Below are positions 23,536-34,843 of a stretch of 64,000 nt of DNA, piece by piece. The stretch is taken from contig FN649736.1 in the NCBI GenBank assembly GCA_000310025.1, forward strand, positions 1,160,736 through 1,224,735, read 5' to 3'. Numbering within the stretch: position 1 is the first letter of the stretch; each line of letters opens with the position of its first letter. This DNA comes from Ectocarpus siliculosus (taxonomy: Eukaryota; Sar; Phaeophyceae; Ectocarpales; Ectocarpaceae). The notes under the pieces are model-generated. The model saw only the letters and a list, made by a program, of their open reading frames with translations. It was not told the DNA's origin and searched no databases. The position numbers and the translations under genes were made by a program.

Positions 23536-26500
23536 CAAACACGGGAGGGAACAAGAGAAGAGTGTCCTACTTCTATGATGGTGAGGCGCCAATGTGTAGA
23601 ATGTTGATAGGCGTTTTTATTATATATATGAAATGCTGTCAACTGGACCCAAGTTTACGAGAGAGGAAAGGCGAGAATCCCAGAGTGACAGCAAGCAGCC
23701 GGTAGCAGATGTACAGCGCAGCACGCCGTAGACCGACCGTGCGCTCGCGAAGCGAGTGTTGCGCCCCCTGCTCTGGGCTGAACTACAACACCTGGTACCA
23801 CACAGCCTGGGTCTCTCTTGATTCCCAAAACAACGGCAATCTCTTGATTTACTGCACCTTTGGCGCCAATACTTCAAACGTTAACGTGGGGGTGGGTACC
23901 TTGTCTGCGAACTCAGCCAGATGGGATCCTGACCTGGTGTACCCATGCGTCCTGACGTTGACGCTAACAGCATAGCCCTTGTCCGTCTTCGTTCGTTTGC
24001 AGCCGAGATCGGGAACTACCACTACGGGCAAGGGCACCCCATGAAACCGCACCGTGTTCGTATGACCCATAACTTGGTGGTAAACTACGGTTTATACCGC
24101 CAGATGGAGGTGTTTCGGCCGAAGCCCATCAGCAGCCAACACATGACTCGCTTCCACTCCGATGACTACATCAACTTCCTACGGGTCATAACACAAGACA
24201 ACATGCAGGTATACATGATATTTGGGTGAGTTGAAGCGTACTGTAAGACACACACGCGCTTTGGTGCTTTGTTGTCCCGCGAGCACTACGATCGTACGTT
24301 CATGGTCAGCCGGTTGTGTTCTGAAGCAGCTACAATACTACGAAGGAGTACATACGAGAAACGCCTCCGAGTTAGCATAGGACTGATGTCTTCTCATTTG
24401 TCAGCTGGTTCTGCCCGATGCTAATGACACAAATTGATCCTCTGTTTTAAGTAATATTATAGTAGTCTGAACCCGACGGCTGAATCATCAACCATCCTGC
24501 ACGCTCTCCTTCCATGCTCGTCATCATAGGCGCAGCCTGAATATTTTTTGCTGCGGTGTACCTCCCCCAACGCGGAGGGGGTTTGATCAACGACGTTCTG
24601 ACGGGTTCCCCTTTGTCCAAAGGTGCTGAGCGGAAAGGCTGCATGTCTCGCTGGGTCTTGAGTTTTGTAGTGTGTATCTGAGTTCTTGCGGTAAAAAACA
24701 AAGGACGATGTGTGAATGGCGCGTGCGGCGCTCGCTTGACATGCTGTCGGGTTTGTGTGTTTAGCGACAGCCCGCTCCGCCCCGCTGTTCTTTTCCCATG
24801 CCTGGTGCAAAAGCACAACTACACTCAGCTGCAGCGCTTTAACGTCGGCGAAGACTGCCCCGTTTTCGATGGGCTTTTCGAGTTCTGCCAGCTGTACACG
24901 TCCGGCTCCATCGGTGGAGCCATCCGGCTCAATAACAAGCAGTCGGACGTGGTGATCAACTGGGCTGGGGGCTTGCACCACGCGAAGAAGGTGAGGACAC
25001 CCCAAATCGCCCATAGTATCGTCAGCTTGTGACCGAAATCTTGTCCTCGTCAAATCTAACAAGGTTTAATCTTAGCGGTTGGCGTCTAATCGTTCCCGGG
25101 GACGAAAGCTACGACCTGTTTGGAGCTCGGAACAAGTATTTTGTGTATCTCACCCCCACCCCCCCCCACCGATGTCAGCAGCCTCCGCAAGGTTAATATA
25201 TTTATTAAACATGTTGAATAAAGCATGCAATGAGGGAAGTCGGGTTAGGGTTAGGGATAGGGATAGGGTCGACGTACCCCCTGCCTTTTCTTTTTCCTCA
25301 TGAACTTATTTTCTCACGAAGGCGTTCCACCGATGTTCGGTGGGCTTCGTTAATTTTTGAAGTTCCTCTCCGATATGTTTCATGCCAGCCAAAAATATCT
25401 CGTACCAACAACAATAGCGGCTACGTTTAAGAGATGCTTGGTTCAAGTCTGCGGGGGTGGATGCAGGTTGTCGGCTTCGCACACGCAGCAGTATACATCT
25501 ATGGTGCTCAATTCAACTCAAAGCGTGATTTTCTCGAGCTTGGCTACTTGAGAGAGGACTTCTTGAGTTTTCCGTCGTGCCAAACCAGTAGCTCGCTTGA
25601 ATCCGTTCTTTATGGTGGTGGTGGGTTTAGCTTATCCGCAGTCGTCGTTTCTGTATGGCTTGCAATGGCGAGCACGTCGCCTATGGCGGTGTAGTGCCGC
25701 CCACGCACGGTATATCCTCGACTCAGCAAGTTGCCCGTGCATCGTTCACTCGTGTGTTTGACTGTGAAGAGTGAGGCTTCTGGGTTCTGCTACGTGAACG
25801 ACTGCGTATTGGCAATTCTAGAGCTGCTCAAGACACATCAGCGTGTGCTGTACATCGACATCGACATTCACCATGGAGACGGCGTGGAGGTGATTTTATT
25901 TCCGGAAGGGTTGCGAGCTATGATGGCACAAGTGCATATGTTTTTACCATGGGGTGGCATTTTCACGTACGTCCCTTGTGCGTTAGCTCCGAAGAGCACA
26001 CAACACCACAAATCAAACAGTAAACCGTCGGTGAATAATGAAATCGCGGCGAATTTTCGAAATCCTGCCATTCGCGGTGAAAATCGGTGCTAACAAGCTT
26101 CCCGCCAATGTGTTGATGTCTGCAGTGCGAGTTGGGTTTGGGATGTGCAATGTCCAACTACGCGTTTGCCTGCTTGGAATTTGTCCACATGTGCGTGCAA
26201 ACTTCTTTTGGAGTGAGTGATCCCCTCGTTTCTTTTTGTCCTCCGAAGCGGTAAAGGTAGTACCGTGCATCGGCGCGTTGTAGGGTGCGGTAATTGCGCT
26301 GCTGACAGATCTAGTGGTTGTCGATGAATGCCGATTAATGGAAGTTTTTTCATTTCTTCGTGTGCGCCTTCACGGTGCGATGCGCTAGTGGGACTCCCGG
26401 TATGAATATCCTAACCCTAGCGTAGTTAGCACTGAAGAAGTGTCCATAACCTCGTGGTACTACGCACATCGAAGTGGAGTTCCGAGAGATACTGACTGCA

Positions 26501-29349
26501 CATTGTGCCATTGTGCGATATCTGTTCGAGGTTAAAATTATCACGTCGTTGTTTACTTTGTATTACACGTGCTCTTTCTAACACTCCGGACTGCGCCATA
26601 GTTGGCAACGTCACGGTGGTCATTATTTCTATTGGAACGATTGGTGCAAACTGCTTCACGATGGGCTCGATCACGGTAGGACTCTGAGTTCTGTCGAAAT
26701 GTCACAAGGCATGCACATTCTACCTACTCGGCATTTGCTGGTTTTTACGCCGAGGCGTAGAGCAGTTGGGTGTGTTTAGAGAGCCAAATGTGTATTTTTT
26801 GAACCGTATTCTACATTTTTCTGTGTGGCGTACTGTTTGCAGGAGGCCTTCTACACGACGAACCGGGTCATGACGGTGTCTTTCCACAAGTTTGGAGAAT
26901 ATTTCCCTGGCACGGGCGACGTCAAAGATGTTGGTGAGGTTGCATTGTTTGTTGGCATGTGCGATGCGAGCCACGACTTGACTACTGTCCATCCACCCTT
27001 TTGCAATGTCTTCGTCGCTAGCGAGCAGCACTTGATGTTCAATTTTAGGTGGCATGGTACACTCGTGAGTTCACCTGCATTTTCAATTTTTCTTTGCGTT
27101 GCCTGCTTTGACGTTGGTCCTTTTACAGGCGTGGCGCAGGGGAAGAACTACGCAATCAACTTCCCGTTGGCAGACGGCATCAACGATCAGAGCTACCGAA
27201 GTATCTTCAGGCCAGTCATCGAAAAGGTATATATTTTCTCACCCAAAGTGCCTCGTATGTGTCAGAGCTTGCCACCGTGCGTTTGCACCCTGCACTAGCG
27301 CTGTTGCCTCCATTCTCGCCAATATTAGTTCTTGTTCCGCTTTTCTCTTGGAAAGGGAGCCGTTATCGTCCACTCACCATGGATCGTCGGCCAGAATTTC
27401 GTGGAAGTTGCGTGACCGAATCTCGATTGTGTGGATGTTTGGCACTCACAATTTCGTTCTGACATGTACAACCTTGCTTGTTGTGAAGGTGATGGAGCAC
27501 TACTCGCCGGAGGCAATCGTAATGCAATGCGGAGCAGACTCCCTCTCAGGTGACCGTCTTGGCTGCTTCAACCTCTCGCTCAAGGGCCACGCTGATTGCG
27601 TGCAATACGTGAAAAGCTTCAATGTGCCGCTATTGGTGCTTGGTGGAGGAGGCTACACGCTTCGCAACGTGCCGCGCTGCTGGGCATACGAAACTGGAGT
27701 ACTTCTTGACACTGAGCCGTCGGTAAGCAGAATGGTACCACAAGGGGGCGCACGCATTCGGTTGGTGTTCATGTAGCCGTCGCGTTCAGCGGGAAAACAA
27801 CGGGCAACGATATATTTGCTCTTCTTCAGCGAGACCTACACATGTCAAGCTCGATTGTAGTGGACTTGAACGCTGGATGGCACACGTACGTGCTGTTTTC
27901 TTTCGTACTCCTTTTGTACGACACACGGCATGGGTCCCACCAATCAAACCGTTTGGCCTTATGTTTTGACAGTATCGCCCCCGTTCCGCCGCGTTGCAGG
28001 ACATGCTTCCATACAACGATTACTTCGAGTACTACGGCCCCGACTACCGCTTGCACATGCCTACGTCCAACATGGAGGACATGAACAAGAGGGAAACTCT
28101 GGAGGAGGTGGGTTGGTTGATGGGATGGGGTACCTTTCGAAGATTCCAAAGCCAGCTGAAAACATCGTTCGTTTGGAACTACTGTTGTGCGGGTGCTTGG
28201 GTACGTGGAAGCTGACCTGCCAAGTTTTTCACACTTGTTTCTAAGAACGCACTTTCGAAGGCACCGGACAAGTAACACCTGAAGGTATTTGTATTGCCGC
28301 CACTGGATGCAATCAATCGTATAGAAAACGATGGGCATTTTCAACCACAAAATTTAGAGATACCGTGGCATCAAGTAGGGGACCGGGAGCTCGCTTGCGC
28401 TATGTTTTGGACTCGAGAGGTTCTGCGTCATGCCGCAGTGTGATTAGTACCAGCTGGCATCACTGATACCTTCAGTGCATGCGCTTAAACAGGCTCAAAA
28501 TACGTGCAGGGTTTTGCTCCCCCGCTTACTGCGAAGTTCAATACTCTTCGACTGTGGTATTATATCTCCAACGGGTAGGGTCTTTCAGGGATGGTATCTT
28601 CTAAGTACTAAATCGAGCTGAGCTTTTTGGTGTCTCTGTATGCTACACACTCGCCCCCCCTTCGAACGGGTAGAGTCTTTCACTGATTGTATGATATCTT
28701 CTACTAAATCGAGCTAAATCGGGAGCGCTTTTTGGTGTTTCTTCGTAATGTACCCTCGCCGCTCCTTCGGTCGACGGACCGAAGGTCGAGTGTGTAGCAT
28801 GCAGAGACAAGCTCCCGATTCAGGTCGATTTATTACTTAGAAGATACCAATTGGAAGATACCATAAATTCACTGAAAGACTCTACCCGTTGGATATAACA
28901 CCACGGTCCAAGGGTATTGAAATCTTCGCAGTAAGCGGGGGAGCAAAACCGTAGGATGCTGGGCTATTTTGAGCCTGTTTTAGCTTAAGGTATCAGTGAT
29001 GCCAGCTGGTACTAATCACACTCGTTTCATGTGTCAGGTCTCACTGACCTTGGACCATGTCAAGTACCACTTGTAGCCGTGCAACTTGATGTACGCTTAC
29101 ACCGTCACAGCCCGACACATGCGTACCATGTGAGGGACTGACACACCGTTCTAACGAAACATGTGATTTCCCCGTCGTGCTTTGGTACCACAGACCAAAA
29201 TCCAGCTGTTCGAGATCCTTCGGTCCCTCGAAGCTGTCCCCGGGGTTCCGATTGAAACGGGTGCTGAGGTCAAAACCCCGGCTACGTTGCGGATGCCAGA
29301 AGAGGACGAGGAAATGACGGAAGCGGACGACAGGCCGACAGGTGCTTGA
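23520..29349 (+). CDS. Class I (Rpd3/HDAC1-type) histone deacetylase
   Basis: Nine exons join in phase: 23520-23580, 24003-24208, 24814-24990, 25770-25889, 26843-26933, 27129-27226, 27489-27722, 28000-28107 and 29194-29349 (TGA), giving 416 residues. The start ATG is 18 codons before the conserved YFYD, as in the family. Motifs: [10 protein letters not shown] (substrate rim), [22 protein letters not shown] with the catalytic His pair about 144-145, [11 protein letters not shown] with zinc ligands Asp about 180 and His about 182, [14 protein letters not shown] with zinc ligand Asp about 268, and [10 protein letters not shown] with the transition-state Tyr about 307. All catalytic residues are intact. 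It removes acetyl groups from histone lysines in nuclear corepressor complexes (family knowledge). The C-terminal tail after about 375 is acidic ([13 protein letters not shown]) and much shorter than in human HDAC1. Introns hold a telomere-like run and a foldback element. Confidence 0.96.
25241..25270 (+). repeat. Short telomere-like run in HDAC intron 3
   Basis: GGGTTAGGGTTAGGGATAGG and a further GGATAGGG: two exact TTAGGG units then two ATAGGG variants. Too short to be more than a trace. Confidence 0.6.
28437..29022. mobile_element. Foldback (long terminal inverted repeat) element in HDAC intron 8
   Basis: The ends AGTGTGATTAGTACCAGCTG and its reverse complement enclose 586 bp. Homology between the arms continues inward with gaps: the GCTCCCCCGCTTACTGCGAA block (28517) is mirrored by TTCGCAGTAAGCGGGGGAGC (28925), and the GGGTAGGGTCTTTCA block (28576) by TGAAAGACTCTACCC (28874). 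The left arm holds a second, diverged copy of its inner part (28668-28760), so it has an internal duplication. No open frame. No clear target duplication. Confidence 0.8.
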
Positions 29350-31287
29350 CGTGACGTGACTTGAAGGAGACCATACTCCATTGCTGATCGTAACAGGATA
29401 GGATATCTAGCGATGTTTCATAAAACAGCTGTTGCCAATATCAATCACTCCACCCTCTAGGACTACGTCATACTCTTTGCGTTCGCACGCTATCATCATG
29501 CTACAGGTTGGATTCAGCAAAATATCGCTTTCATTCTCAACGTTGGTTTGCTTGTTATCCGGACATAGATACGTTCGACGGGTTGACGATATGATTTGTT
29601 TCCCTCAAGCACGTCGAACTCGGGACGACGCTCTGGCTGTGGACAAAATTGCGTGAAAACACACGCTCGTTCTTCAATCTACAAAAAAGATGCTGTGTTG
29701 CGGAATCTCCCACGGCCTTTTCCGTTTGGGAAGGCAATTTTGTTACGAGTCAACCTACACGTTCACTAGGCAGAGGTGATGTGTTACGTCCGTTCTCAAC
29801 CCGGACCTTTTCACCAAAAAGCTCTGATCCCCACCTTGTCTGAACGAGGAACTAGATACTAGTATCATTGGGGTGATTTTGTGAAACTGTTCCGCAACTA
29901 ATGTTTCAATGATAGCTGCTGCAAATGATCCAAATTCTGCATCCCTGTGCTGTGCTTTCTGTGCGTAAGTGCTTCACTGTTGTGACAGTATACCAAGCGC
30001 GTCTAGTCTTTCGATGCGGCCCTACCGCGTGAAATTTCGTGCAGAATGCTGAGAGAAGAGGCTTTAATAAATACAAGGCGTGAATTTCCTTGGAAGGCAG
30101 AATATGGCAGTGCCTACGGCTTCCTGGTGATTTTATGGCAAGCCGCGGTCTGTGTCAGGTGCACGAGCGGTGATAAAGGTCTACTTTGACGACATGAGGT
30201 GTTAACCACAATAAATCCAAGGGTGGATGGAATTGTTTTGCCCTAAGAGATGGAATGGATTTTCAAGACAGTCTTACTTTGCATTCGCGGGTTGAAGCAC
30301 GAATGGACATCGTGCGGATAGCAACCCTCTACGCTAGTATGTACCCCTTGGAAAGTTGAAGCACGTCCGAGCGCCCTGTTGATAACTCGTTTCCCGCTCG
30401 ACACTTTGCCCCCTATTTCGTCTCTTGTTTTTGGAAGGCGAGGGGCGGAGGCAGCACGATGCGGAGCAAGTGGGCGAGACTTTGCGTGTACCGCCCAAGC
30501 CAGAAATCAAGGCGAACGCATGGCCGCTCGGAACTTGATCGTTCGGTCTTGTCGGAAGGGGGGTCACAATCATCTTTCTATCGCCAAATCTTTGGATGGT
30601 GGAAGTGTTAGTTTTTGTCTTTGCCGCGTTTAGCATCGTCAATGAACCAAAAGATGGGAGTGCATTTAGTGAGACGCCGCTCTTCATTTCTGTTGCTTTC
30701 ATCTCATCCCGTGCTGACCTTCTACTGGTAGGCTCCAAATATTGTTTCGAGGCTGTACCTCGTTCGTTCAAGAGAGGCAATGGTAGAAAGGGTGTTTCGC
30801 ATTTAGGTTGGCCAAGGGTACTACGAGGATAACCGTTATTTTAATATCCGTTGCAATGATAGGCGTGAATGTGTTAGTGTCGCATTAGAAAATGTTCTGC
30901 GCCTCATCATTTGACGAGCCAGTCGCAGGACCGAAGCGCGTTAGGTTTGCATCGCCGGCGTTCAACTACGCTGAACGCTCGTACGTTTTATCCGTTGCAG
31001 TTGATGCTTTAGGAGAAAAATGAACCGACAAAATGTCAAAACATCGCCATCCACCGCAATTCTTGTTACATCGTTTCGCGAACCATACACGACCTGCGTC
31101 GGCAACTCGCCAACGCAGTAGAGACAGTGCACGGGTTTGTGCAAACATCGACACATGAGAGCCCAGGGCTGCCAATTATCTGCAAAACGCTCTTCCGCTT
31201 ATTGGGGCAAACGCATAAAAAAACATTCTTGCCGGTGAATCCCGACTAAACGGTATTTCGAACCAAGAGGCACGAAAGACGCTCATG
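29350..31287. other. Intergenic region between the 3' ends of HDAC and ARPC4
   Basis: The two genes converge on this 1.9 kb. I see no exon series, repeat family or RNA gene in it. Short open frames here lack splice support. 3' UTRs of both genes are expected at the two ends. Confidence 0.45.
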
Positions 31288-34200
31288 TCACTGCACAAAC
31301 TGAAGCATGAACTGCTGTGCAATTATTCTTCCCCTCGCGTTGATGGCGATTTTCATGCCACTGATCTCCTTGTCGATGTCTTCCATGAACTGGATGATGA
31401 AATCGATCAGCTTATGCTTCCACAGCTTCTCCAGGTGCGAGTGAGTCACGAGGAAGCTGATGTCGAATCCCTATCGAATCACGCGAGACGTGGGTGAACA
31501 AGCACTTATTAGATTGATATCGCCGAAGAACCTCCATCGTATCATCGTGTTAAACTAGATGCGCAGAGCTTCCACCACGTGCATCACAAATACACTGAAC
31601 ATTCACCTCTTTAGGCCAAGCAACACCCTTTTGGTTCGCGACGCATCTATCCGGCGGACGAGAGGAAAATACGGTTGCGGTTGCGATAATACTAACCTCG
31701 GCAGGCTTTCGTCGCATCACCACAAATTGCTCCGCACGCTGCATCAAGAAGCTCGTGAACTTGTGGCACAGAATCGTCTCGATCTCGTCAGCTTGCTTAA
31801 CAGCAATGCTAACTCGCACGCTGTTGACGCTTGTTTCGATGAGGCATTTCTCTTGTTCATTCCGGCAAATCGTCACCGGGTTGAGAAGAAGTTCTTTGCT
31901 CGACCTGCGGTAGAATAAGACAGAATTTTTCCAGTTATGCATCACACATGTAACGGCGAGGGAGATTGTACGGCGCTGCTTTATGTGTCCTTCGCTAATG
32001 CTGTACCATCAGTTTTCGAGATTTGTCGCTTGCAGAGGGAATCGTCGCATCGGAGGCTCTCCCCCAAAACGTGCCCCGCTCCAACGATTGGGTTCTCATC
32101 AGCTTCATCGACGCCGTAGTACCAGCACAGGCCATTGCTGCCGTAACCCTAACGATAAAGCCCATTAAATCACGACTGGTGGAGCAAGTCACCGCAGGGG
32201 TTGACCAAACCGCCCGAAACTCGGTCACGGTGCAGATAGACCAGGAGTAGAAGATCACCACCACGAGCACGAAAACCGGCCTGAAACAAGTTGGCTTCAG
32301 ACGAAATCGTTAAGGCCGCGGCGAGAACAGGTACTCCTCGAACGCCGGTCTGCTGCTGGCAGCATGCAATCAACTTTGACTGCTGTGGTTCGAATCGCGG
32401 ATCATCACTGCAGCGTGAGATATCGAACACCATCCGGGAGCCCTCGGGGGGAAAGGGCAGTGCATAGGCCTCATGTCATGCTGCGCAAGCCATTCCTAGC
32501 GAGCTGTGTATGGTACCGCCTGGCGATAGGAGAAAAGCATGCGGCAAAAAAATCTTACCACTGCTACCATGACATCTTCCGTTCATCTGCCATACACGTC
32601 GGATTGGTTTCCTCCGAGTCCGGGCGACTGAACGAAGAAATGGCTATCACGAAGCTATCCGCTCTGGGCTAGCCAGGTTGTGGGGATCAATCACATAGCG
32701 GAATAAATTGCAAGCCTCGAGCATTCTGAGACGTGGAAGAGTCGGCGGGTTGGAACGTTGTTGGACAACACTGCATGACAGCTGAATCCATATCCTGCTC
32801 AAACTCCCACACTTATTGGACACAATGGGGCTATCCGAAAGTGTTGCCCAAAAGTTGATGATTCAAAACAGGCCTCTTCGTGCATACTGCAAGAATTTGG
32901 TGTTCATGTCAGGTGTTACTTCCGAATCTGTGTTCTATCACCTACAGTAAGATGGTCTACCTAACATTATTGAGCACGGCAACACCAGCAAACAACTATT
33001 CGGCAGCTATTCTGCAGGATGAAGGATCGCGTGTTTAAATGTGGACGTTCGCTTGGCATGCACAGGTCGGAGGGTTGTATTGTTTGTTTCCGACAATCTA
33101 TGTGTGCGTGAGAACGAGAGAGAAGGGGGGAGAATTCCATGAGGGCACTAGGGGTGTCATGCGTAATGGGTGTACTGATGGGGTTGGAGCCTGTACAAGC
33201 ACCACGCTTGCTCCTGTAAGCGATAAGAGCAAGCCATTGAAACAACACCCCGAGGGGGGAAACCGCTGCTCTTCCAAAGCATCAAAACTCGGGCTTTGCT
33301 AACGAAGAGACAGGCGGGATTGTACGCCAGTCAAAGCAACGAATTTTGCCGAGTACTTGAGCCTCACGATTTGCAGTACCGGGCCGCTAAAAAAAAACAC
33401 CTTCACAACATATCCAGGCTCAGATTGTTGGGAAAACAAGATAGTGGCGCAAGAAGTAGCCTTAGCCATCTGCGAAACACATAAATACCCACCAGGTTTA
33501 CAGCAGTAGCTTAGATAGCCTGAACTCAAACGTCTCGGCACTCTAAGGCCTTGAGCCTTGCTGTGTACAGGCGATTCTTACGAGTGAGTGGGCATTGCTG
33601 TTCTTGCAGCAGCCTCCATGTGCGCAACGGCTGCTGTGGCAAATGATGGGAATGGGTGCGAAAGCAAAGACGAGACAACAAATGCCTGGTTTTGGTTCAT
33701 CTATGGTAGAACATATAATGTGCCCGCGCGTACTACCTACTAACGTTGCGAATAGAGTCGTCCTGAATTGGTTTAACCCCTTAAGTGCTAGGTCGACATT
33801 TTGGGTGACACTTTGGCCCGATTCTTTCACCTGCTTCAGCTCGCAAAGAAACGTCTCCAACTTTAGAGTTCTCGACAATGGGGGTGCCAGGGTACAACGG
33901 GAGAACTATAGTCTGTGTAGTGTGGGTGCTTCGCAGAGGGGAGAAAGAGGGTACTGTAGTGGAAGGGACAATCAAGGGACGATACCGCAGGTTCAACAGC
34001 GAAGTTGCGCCGCGTTCATCTGTGCTTGACTGGATTGCGCTACTAGGGGCATGAGGGGAAGAAGCACCCCGCCCACCGATGAAAGGAGGCGCCGGGCAGC
34101 CGAGAGCTAGGGTTTTAGAACGTCTCGCGTTCTCTCCACAGAAAGATCTTCACAACCTCCTTTTCGTGCCCCCTTTACCACGCTCCCACCAGATGTTGTC

Positions 34201-34843
34201 TAATCCCTATCAAAGGCCCCTCGATAAATCGAGGGGCAATTGATAATGGTTGTAGACATCAGACGGAGGCAGCTTTAGCTTTGCACTTTGCAACCAGGGC
34301 CGGAACTGTCCGCATCATCCAATCAACCATCTTTTTAGTAATCTTGTTCTTATGCTTTAGAAAATTTCACAAGAACACCACATTTTCTGTGCATTCTAAA
34401 GGGGTTAAGAGGGGGTGCGAATAGCGCGCCGAGAAAGTAGCACGAGCAGCCGGTACTCTTCCGCTGCATCTCCACACTTGCTGTGGTGTGAAGAGTAATA
34501 ATTCTACACTTGCACTGCTGTACAAAGCAGTAATTGGCAGTAAACGTAAAAACCGTGTTTCTCCACAAGCATTGCTGGCGTACCTTGTTTCAACCTCTGG
34601 CTTGTTGTGCCTTTCCACAGTTTGGGAAGGGAAGTTGCGGAGACACAGTGCCGCATCCAAGGTCCCACGTATCGCATTGAGATACGGTCGTAAGGTGTTG
34701 GCCTGGGGGCATGAAGGTGTAGGTTCGGATCAAGAGAGACAGCGCAATGAACACAAACAATAGGAAGGCGCCTGCAGGTGGTCATCATCTACACCTCCAC
34801 CTACAACATTTATGAGTAAAGTCACAGTACGAAAACGTACCAT
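31288..34843 (-). CDS. ARPC4: Arp2/3 complex subunit 4 (p20-ARC)
   Basis: Four coding exons: 34841-34843 (ATG alone), 34584-34702, 31697-31904 and 31288-31470 (stop TGA), giving 170 residues against 168 in human. The sequence opens [20 protein letters not shown], continues with [29 protein letters not shown] and RRKPAE, and ends with [20 protein letters not shown]. These are near-identical to conserved stretches of ARPC4. The start exon is inferred: exon 2 opens at a CAG acceptor directly with GCCAACACC, and upstream the only good match is ATG^GTACGT. ARPC4 forms, with ARPC2, the structural core that holds the Arp2 and Arp3 subunits and binds the mother actin filament (family knowledge). The 2.7 kb intron 2 is unusually long for this window. 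Confidence 0.94.

Noticed and set aside
25241-25270. Interstitial telomere as sign of a chromosome fusion
   Set aside because: Only two exact and two variant units; chance or a repair filler is more likely.
31995-32433. Hydrophobic minus-strand frame ([16 protein letters not shown]) inside ARPC4 intron 2
   Set aside because: A nested membrane-protein gene was considered. No start, no in-phase neighbours and no family motif; an equally long frame is open on the plus strand.
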